Of a stretch of 10,616 bases of DNA, positions 6,126-10,616 are shown one piece after another; position 1 is the stretch's first letter; each line of letters starts with the position of its first letter. The position numbers and the translations under genes were made by a program. Under the pieces are notes generated by a model, which worked only from the letters and a program-made list of their open reading frames with translations, was not told the DNA's origin and made no database searches. This DNA comes from an uncultured Clostridia bacterium (lineage in GTDB: Bacteria; Bacillota; Clostridia; Oscillospirales; Oscillospiraceae): positions 1 to 10,616 of the forward strand of contig CAMEMX010000040.1 in the NCBI GenBank assembly GCA_945927915.1, given 5' to 3'.

Positions 6126-7967
6126 ATGTGTGGAATCGTTGGCTACATCGGCGCGCAACAGGCTGCGCCGATTTTACTGGACGGACTTTCCAAGCTCGAA
6201 TACCGCGGCTATGACTCGGCAGGCATCTGCGTCTACTCCGCGAAGGGCTTCCAGATCGAAAAGACCAAAGGCCGTCTTGCCGCGCTGCGTACCGCGACCG
6301 CAGACGGCGCCTCGATGACCGGCACCATCGGCATCGGTCATACCCGCTGGGCGACGCACGGCGCACCCTCGCACGAGAATTCCCATCCCCACCTGTCCGC
6401 AAACGGCAAGATCTGCCTTGTCCACAACGGCATCATCGAAAACTACCTGATCCTGAAGGAGTTCCTGCTGGCGCAGGGCAAGACCTTCTGCTCCGAGACC
6501 GACACCGAAGTCGCCGCCAACCTGCTGGAATACTATTATGAGCTGGAGGGCGACCTGCTGCGCGCCGTCCGCCGCACAACAGAAAAGCTCTGCGGCAGCT
6601 ATGCTCTCGGCATTCTCTGCGCCGACCGTCCGGATTCCATGATCGCCGTCAAGAAGGACAGCCCGCTGATCTTCGGCTTCGGCGAGGGCGAGAACTTCAT
6701 CGCCTCGGACGTTCCCGCGATCCTGCGCTATACCCGCAAGGTCGTCTACCTCAACGACGGCGACATGGTCGAGTTCACCGCGAACGGCGCAACGTTCTAT
6801 AATGCCCTCGGCGAACAGGTGAGCAAAACGCCGGAGCATATCACCTGGGAGATGTCCGCCGCGGAAAAGGGCGGCTTCCCGCACTTCATGCTCAAGGAGA
6901 TCCACGAGCAGCCCAAGGCGCTGCGCGACACCATCAGCCCGCGCGTCAAAAACGGCCGCGTCGTCCTCGATGACATCAAGCTCACGCCGGAGTATCTGCG
7001 CGGCATCCGCCGGATCTATATCGTCGCCTGCGGCTCGGCATATTACGTCGGCTGCCTCGGCAAATACATCCTCGAAAAGACGTGCCGCATCCCCGTCGAG
7101 CCGATCCTCGCCTCGGAATTCCGCTATTCTGAGCCGGTGCTGGGTGACGACAGCCTCGTCATCATCATCAGCCAGTCCGGCGAGACGGCGGACACCCTCG
7201 CCGCCCTGCGCGAGGCAAACACCCTCGGCGCGCGCACCCTTGCCATCGTCAACGTCGTCGGCAGCGCCATCTCCAAGGCCGCGCACGACGTCATCTACAC
7301 CTGGGCCGGCCCGGAGATCGCCGTCGCCACCACGAAGGCGTATTCCACGCAGCTTTCCGTGCTGTATCTGCTGGCGCTGTACATCGGCGACGCCCTCGGC
7401 ACCCTCTCCGCCGAGGAATATAACGCCATGCTGCACGCCCTCGTCGCCCTGCCGGAGCAGCTCACACAGGTGCTCTCGGAGGAGAACCTCGCGCACATCG
7501 AAGCGCTGGCGCAGGAGTATAAATCACACCATGATGTCTTCTTCATCGGGCGCAACCTCGACAGCGCCACCTGCCTGGAGGGCAGCCTCAAGCTCAAGGA
7601 GATCGCCTATGTCCATTCCGAGGCCTATGCCGCGGGCGAGCTGAAGCACGGCCCCATCTCGCTGATCGAGGACGACACGCTCGTCGTCGCCGTCGCCACC
7701 GTTCCGGCGCTGTTTGAAAAGACGATGTCGAACGTCAAGGAGGTCAAGGCGCGCGGCGCGAATGTCCTCGGCCTGACGACCGTCGACTTTGCCGACGAGA
7801 TCGCCAAGACCGTCGACCGTCCCCTGCTCGTGCCCCGGACGCATCCGCTGCTCCAGCCGAGCCTGAACGTCGTGCCGCTGCAGCTTCTGTCGTACTACGT
7901 CGCGCTTGCGCGCGGCTGCGATGTCGACAAGCCCCGCAACCTCGCCAAATCCGTCACCGTAGAATAA
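6126..7967 (+). CDS. glmS: Glutamine--fructose-6-phosphate aminotransferase (isomerizing), GlmS, 613 aa
   Basis: GlmS converts fructose-6-phosphate and glutamine to glucosamine-6-phosphate and glutamate, the entry step to UDP-GlcNAc for peptidoglycan. The sequence opens MCGIVGYIG, so removal of Met exposes the catalytic N-terminal Cys2. The glutaminase domain (about 1-240) shows EYRGYDSAG (25-33), HTRWATHG (72-79), HNGIIENY (100-107) and TDTE (125-128). Two SIS isomerase domains follow: the first (about 290-430) has ACGSAYY (301-307) and SQSGET (349-354); the second (about 460-600) has GELKHGP (504-510). The C-terminus DKPRNLAKSVTVE is the classic GlmS tail. Length matches the family (about 600-610). 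The ATG at 6126 has GGAGG ten bases upstream; longer in-frame extensions lack the essential N-terminal Cys and are wrong. No glmS ribozyme is present in the roughly 125 bases upstream. Confidence 0.98.
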   Translation: MCGIVGYIGAQQAAPILLDGLSKLEYRGYDSAGICVYSAKGFQIEKTKGRLAALRTATADGASMTGTIGIGHTRWATHGAPSHENSHPHLSANGKICLVHNGIIENYLILKEFLLAQGKTFCSETDTEVAANLLEYYYELEGDLLRAVRRTTEKLCGSYALGILCADRPDSMIAVKKDSPLIFGFGEGENFIASDVPAILRYTRKVVYLNDGDMVEFTANGATFYNALGEQVSKTPEHITWEMSAAEKGGFPHFMLKEIHEQPKALRDTISPRVKNGRVVLDDIKLTPEYLRGIRRIYIVACGSAYYVGCLGKYILEKTCRIPVEPILASEFRYSEPVLGDDSLVIIISQSGETADTLAALREANTLGARTLAIVNVVGSAISKAAHDVIYTWAGPEIAVATTKAYSTQLSVLYLLALYIGDALGTLSAEEYNAMLHALVALPEQLTQVLSEENLAHIEALAQEYKSHHDVFFIGRNLDSATCLEGSLKLKEIAYVHSEAYAAGELKHGPISLIEDDTLVVAVATVPALFEKTMSNVKEVKARGANVLGLTTVDFADEIAKTVDRPLLVPRTHPLLQPSLNVVPLQLLSYYVALARGCDVDKPRNLAKSVTVE

Positions 7968-8007
7968 AAGCTGCCCCTCTCCGCGTTCGCGGAGAGGAGC
8001 AGCTTTT
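7966..8007. terminator. Bidirectional terminator shared by glmS and the SLH-DUF4127 gene
   Basis: AAAAGCTGC (7966-7974) pairs with GCAGCTTTT (7999-8007), and CCTCTCCGC (7976-7984) pairs with GCGGAGAGG (7989-7997); one C/A mismatch separates the helices and the loop is GTTC. The 18-bp stem flanked by A and T runs terminates in both directions. It overlaps the glmS stop codon on one side and the stop codon of the convergent gene on the other. Confidence 0.94.
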
Positions 8008-10163
8008 TATTCAAATTCGATTTGGAAGTCGATCTCGTAGGTTCTTGCGAACGGCGCGGAGAAGTCCGTCAGCTTCGGCGTGCCGACGGTATATTTTTCG
8101 CCGGATTTCGACGCCGTCAGCGCCGCGCCGGCAAACCGCGCAAGGATCATCTGCGTCACCGGGTCGGACAGGACGGCCGTTTCGATCCCCTCCGGGGTGA
8201 TCTCGGCAACCTTGTCGCGGCAACTGCAATAGTAGGCGACGTCCTTGACGAAGGCGAACACCAGCTCCCGCGCGAACATCTCGTTATCCGCCGCCTGCGG
8301 GTCGGTCTCGCAGGTGAGCCATGCCAGCCGCGTGACGCCCATCGAAAGGCCGATGCCGATGGCGTTGCCCGCCGTTCCCCAGGAGCTGTAGCCGAGCAGG
8401 CTGCCGAGGCAGATGGCCTGCGCCGTCTGCTCCGGTGTGCTGCGCTCGGCGCTCGCGTCGAGGACGATCGTCAGCCGTCCCGCCGCATCATTTTCCTTCC
8501 AGGCGGCGAAGAACGCAGCCTGATCCTGTGCGGAAGCGCCGCGCGTCAGCACCAGCACGTCTGCGTCGCCGCCGGAGGCGGTCTGCCTGCAGCCGAGCGC
8601 GTCGACGTGGTACGTCACCGCCTCGCGCAGCGTCGTGTTGTCATAGATGTCCGCGTAGCTGTCCTCGTTGCCGCCGAAATAGCGCACCGCAAGGGTCGGC
8701 TGCCACGCGCAGGCGTCGAGATAAGCGCGGGCGACGCCCATCATGCCCAGCTCGTCCGCCGCGCAGAAGAGCAACCCGTTCGTGCCGAGGCGGCTGCGCA
8801 GGAACGCGATCTCGTTGGTCTGGATCGAGCCGTTCGGCGCGGAATCGTCAACGCCGATCCAGAAAGCGGCGAGCGAATCCGACTTTTGCAGCATCCGCTC
8901 CGCCAGACGCAGCTTGCGTGCGCGGGCAAGATGGTAGTTTTCCAGCTTTTCCTCGGAAAGCGTGGTCGGGATCTTCTCGCCGTCCACGCCGTAGCGATAG
9001 CCCTTGCAGATATTCTCGACGGTCAGCTCGTCGCCCGTCAGCGCCTTGCGCGCGACAGCGCCGTAGCTGCGGAAGAGGGAGTATTCCTCAAAGCCGAGGC
9101 CCTGATAGCCCACGGTGCTCGCAAGGCGCACCACGGTGTCGAAAACGTACACGGGTTTGCGCGTGGAAAGCTCCGCGATATAGTCGATCACTTCAAATTC
9201 AAAGGTCAGATCCGTGCCGTTCAGGGAGCGGCTGCTGACGAGGCCGCCGGAGAGAAGCTGGTCGAGGCTGATGACAAACGCGTCGCACTGCGCCTCGTTG
9301 TCCTTGAGCCATTGCAGGAGCGCCGCACGGTCACCGAAGGTCGTGCCGTTCGGGTTGGCGCTCTGGTTGTCCATGCGCGTGGCATAGAGCGACTCGTCCG
9401 GCATCCGGATGCGCAGGCCGCAGCTCTCGCCCAGCCACACCGGGCGCATATCGTTGACGGCGCGGTTATCCAGCGGGATGTAGCCGATCGTATAGCCGCG
9501 TGCGGTAAAGCCCTCCTCCTGCGCAAGCAGCCTGCAGGCGCGGCAGATCAGTGTTGCCATCTCCGCGCGCGTCGTGCTCGCCTGCGGCGCAAGCAGGAGC
9601 GCAGAGCCGCTGCCCTTGCCGCCCACGAGACCGCAGCCGACCGCCCACGCCATCGCGTCTATCGCCCACGAAGACACCTCCGCAGGGTCGGCAAAGCCGT
9701 CCAAAGAAGCGCTCTGCGTCACGTCCTTGCCGCAATAAGCCGCATAACGCTGCAGGATCAGCGCAGTCTGCTCACGCGTGATCTCATCTTCGGGGCGGAA
9801 GGTGCCGTCCTCAAAGCCGAGCACGAGCTTCTGCTCCGCGCCCCACGCAGCGGCGTCTGCATACCACGAGCCGGGCACGACGTCGGGGAAGGAGGCTCCG
9901 TCCGCGCTCTTCGGCGAGCCGGAGAGGCGGTAAAGGATCGTCACGAGCATGGCGCGGGAGGTCGTCTCCTCCGGCAGAAATTCCGTCTCGGTCATGCCGT
10001 TCATCAGGCCGCGCTCCGCGGCCTCCATGACGCTGTCATAGAACCAGTCGTCGGGCTTGACATCGGAAAACGTCTTTCCGGAGGCAGAGGCAAACGGCGC
10101 CGCCTGCAAAAGCACCAGCGCACACAGCAGTAGCAGAGAAAAGCTCCGCAGCAAACGTTTCAT
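8007..10163 (-). CDS. Secreted protein with three SLH repeats and a DUF4127 domain, 718 aa
   Basis: A signal peptide is clear: basic MKRLLR, a hydrophobic core (about 7-22), and a probable cleavage after ASA (25-27). Three S-layer homology repeats follow: about 32-80 (FSDVKPDDWFYDSV...), 92-140 (FPDVVPGSWYADAA...GFEDGTFRPEDEITREQ) and 157-210 (FADPAEVSSWAIDAM...TTRAEMATLICR, more divergent). SLH repeats normally bind pyruvylated wall polymers, placing the protein on the cell surface. From about 224 the rest matches DUF4127, recognisable by YIPLDNRAVN (228-237), SLDQLLSGGLVSSR (299-312), GVDDSAPNG (437-445), ADELGMM (469-475) and WGTAGN (595-600). The DUF4127 activity is unknown to me; the conserved acidic and Asn/Arg positions suggest an enzyme, perhaps acting on sugars, but that is inference. 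The ATG has GGAGG seven bases upstream and a consensus promoter. Convergent with glmS; no obvious partner gene adjoins it. Confidence 0.92.
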   Translation of the reverse strand: MKRLLRSFSLLLLCALVLLQAAPFASASGKTFSDVKPDDWFYDSVMEAAERGLMNGMTETEFLPEETTSRAMLVTILYRLSGSPKSADGASFPDVVPGSWYADAAAWGAEQKLVLGFEDGTFRPEDEITREQTALILQRYAAYCGKDVTQSASLDGFADPAEVSSWAIDAMAWAVGCGLVGGKGSGSALLLAPQASTTRAEMATLICRACRLLAQEEGFTARGYTIGYIPLDNRAVNDMRPVWLGESCGLRIRMPDESLYATRMDNQSANPNGTTFGDRAALLQWLKDNEAQCDAFVISLDQLLSGGLVSSRSLNGTDLTFEFEVIDYIAELSTRKPVYVFDTVVRLASTVGYQGLGFEEYSLFRSYGAVARKALTGDELTVENICKGYRYGVDGEKIPTTLSEEKLENYHLARARKLRLAERMLQKSDSLAAFWIGVDDSAPNGSIQTNEIAFLRSRLGTNGLLFCAADELGMMGVARAYLDACAWQPTLAVRYFGGNEDSYADIYDNTTLREAVTYHVDALGCRQTASGGDADVLVLTRGASAQDQAAFFAAWKENDAAGRLTIVLDASAERSTPEQTAQAICLGSLLGYSSWGTAGNAIGIGLSMGVTRLAWLTCETDPQAADNEMFARELVFAFVKDVAYYCSCRDKVAEITPEGIETAVLSDPVTQMILARFAGAALTASKSGEKYTVGTPKLTDFSAPFARTYEIDFQIEFE

Positions 10164-10195
10164 GTTGTTTCCTCCAATCAGAAGATCTTAATTCC

Positions 10196-10224
10196 ATGAT
10201 ACACCATTCCCCCGCCCCTGTCAA
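10196..10224 (-). promoter_or_regulatory. Sigma-A promoter of the SLH-DUF4127 gene
   Basis: Leftward, a perfect -35 TTGACA (10219-10224) is followed after 17 bases by TATCAT (10196-10201, five of six). The -10 lies about 33 bases ahead of the ATG. With the terminator just upstream, this makes the SLH gene an independent transcription unit. Confidence 0.85.
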
Positions 10225-10229
10225 ATACG

Positions 10230-10259
10230 AAAAGCGCCCTCCGTCCGGAAGGCGCTTTT
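10230..10259 (-). terminator. Terminator after the ABC transporter permease gene
   Basis: AAAAGCGCC (10230-10238) pairs with GGCGCTTTT (10251-10259), extended by TCC/GGA after one mismatch, with a four-base loop. It follows the permease stop codon by six bases. Leftward the stem ends in TTTTCGTATTT, and the -35 box of the next promoter lies only six bases beyond it. Confidence 0.9.
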
Positions 10260-10265
10260 GCTGAT

Positions 10266-10616
10266 TTATTCTGCGCGCAGGGCAGTCACCGGGTCGCATT
10301 TTGCCGCTTTTTTCGACGGGATCAGACCGCCGAGCAGCGTCAGGACGACACTCAGCGCAATGAGGATCAGCCCGTCCAGCGCGGGCAGCGCCGCGTTGAT
10401 GTCCGTCCGTCCCGCGAGCGAATGGATGATTGCGTTGCAGGGAATGATGAGCAGCAGCGTCATGCCGATGCCGATCACGCCGGCGCACAGGCCGATGATG
10501 AAGGTCTCGGCGTTGAACACCGCGGAAACATTCCGCTTCGAGGCGCCGATGGCGCGCAGAATGCCGATCTCCTTCCTGCGCTCAAGCACGCTGATATAGG
10601 TGATGACGCCGATCAT
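10266..10616 (-). CDS. ABC transporter permease, FtsX/MacB type, C-terminal part
   Basis: The 116 visible residues are the C-terminal end of a FtsX-like permease; the gene continues past the right edge, and the ATG codon at the very edge is probably internal. The segment ERRKEIGILRAIGAS (12-26) is the cytoplasmic coupling motif that follows the second transmembrane helix of these permeases and contacts the ATPase. Two further hydrophobic helices follow (about 39-60 and 82-100). The ending PSKKAAKCDPVTALRAE is the classic tail of MacB/LolC-type permeases. Such proteins work with an ATPase to move lipopeptides, antimicrobials or lipoproteins, or to transmit force to cell-surface proteins; the substrate cannot be told here. 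It is transcribed leftward and ended by its own terminator. Confidence 0.93.
   Translation of the reverse strand: MIGVITYISVLERRKEIGILRAIGASKRNVSAVFNAETFIIGLCAGVIGIGMTLLLIIPCNAIIHSLAGRTDINAALPALDGLILIALSVVLTLLGGLIPSKKAAKCDPVTALRAE

Noticed and set aside
6174..7496. Long leftward open frame opposite glmS, and a similar one at 3705-5105 opposite the helicase
   Set aside because: Both are mirror frames of well-recognised genes, with low-complexity composition and no recognisable motif.
8022..10133. Long rightward open frame opposite the SLH-DUF4127 gene
   Set aside because: It lies entirely antisense to a gene with clear domains, promoter and ribosome binding site. It has a TTG start with no ribosome binding site and an Arg/Ala/Gly-rich composition typical of shadow frames in GC-rich DNA.
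1..10616. Mobile element, phage, defence or CRISPR locus
   Set aside because: No transposase, integrase, toxin-antitoxin, restriction or Cas-like protein and no direct-repeat array was seen; composition and gene types look like core chromosome throughout.

Overview
The window looks like a chromosomal stretch from a high-GC member of the Clostridia, most likely a gut Oscillospiraceae relative. This rests on GC-rich codon use, strong AGGAGG-type ribosome binding sites, near-consensus sigma-A promoters, a UvrB-motif Clp ATPase of the ClpC type, and an SLH-domain secreted protein. The lineage is an inference; no rRNA or other marker gene is present. I see no mobile element, CRISPR array, tRNA, rRNA or phage gene.

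Layout from left to right. The first 36 bases are the start of a leftward gene cut by the window edge. Next is a leftward 56-residue 2[4Fe-4S] ferredoxin (103-273), separated by a divergent promoter region (274-416) from a rightward ClpC-type AAA+ unfoldase (417-2702). A bidirectional hairpin terminator divides this from the convergent uppP gene for undecaprenyl-diphosphate phosphatase (2733-3638, leftward). A divergent intergenic region of 300 bases (3639-3938) carries the consensus uppP promoter and, on the other strand, the promoter of a two-gene unit. That unit is a DEAD-box RNA helicase (3939-5126) and a DprA-like protein (5126-5998), whose start overlaps the helicase stop codon. glmS (6126-7967) follows with its own promoter and an unusual inverted repeat that includes its ribosome binding site. 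A second shared terminator, overlapping both stop codons, separates glmS from a convergent leftward gene for a secreted protein with three SLH repeats and a DUF4127 domain (8007-10163). The right end holds the C-terminal part of a leftward FtsX/MacB-type ABC transporter permease (10266-10616), ending in its own terminator.

Functionally these are mainly core genes: protein quality control (Clp ATPase), RNA remodelling (helicase), and cell-envelope supply (uppP recycles the lipid carrier, glmS makes glucosamine-6-phosphate for UDP-GlcNAc, and the SLH protein probably sits on the wall). They read as separate transcription units rather than one pathway operon. I find no convincing new multi-gene system. 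The points most worth a second look are the SLH-DUF4127 protein of unknown activity, the divergent DprA-like gene without its own ribosome binding site, the inverted repeat in front of glmS, and a basic, cysteine-containing insertion in UppP.
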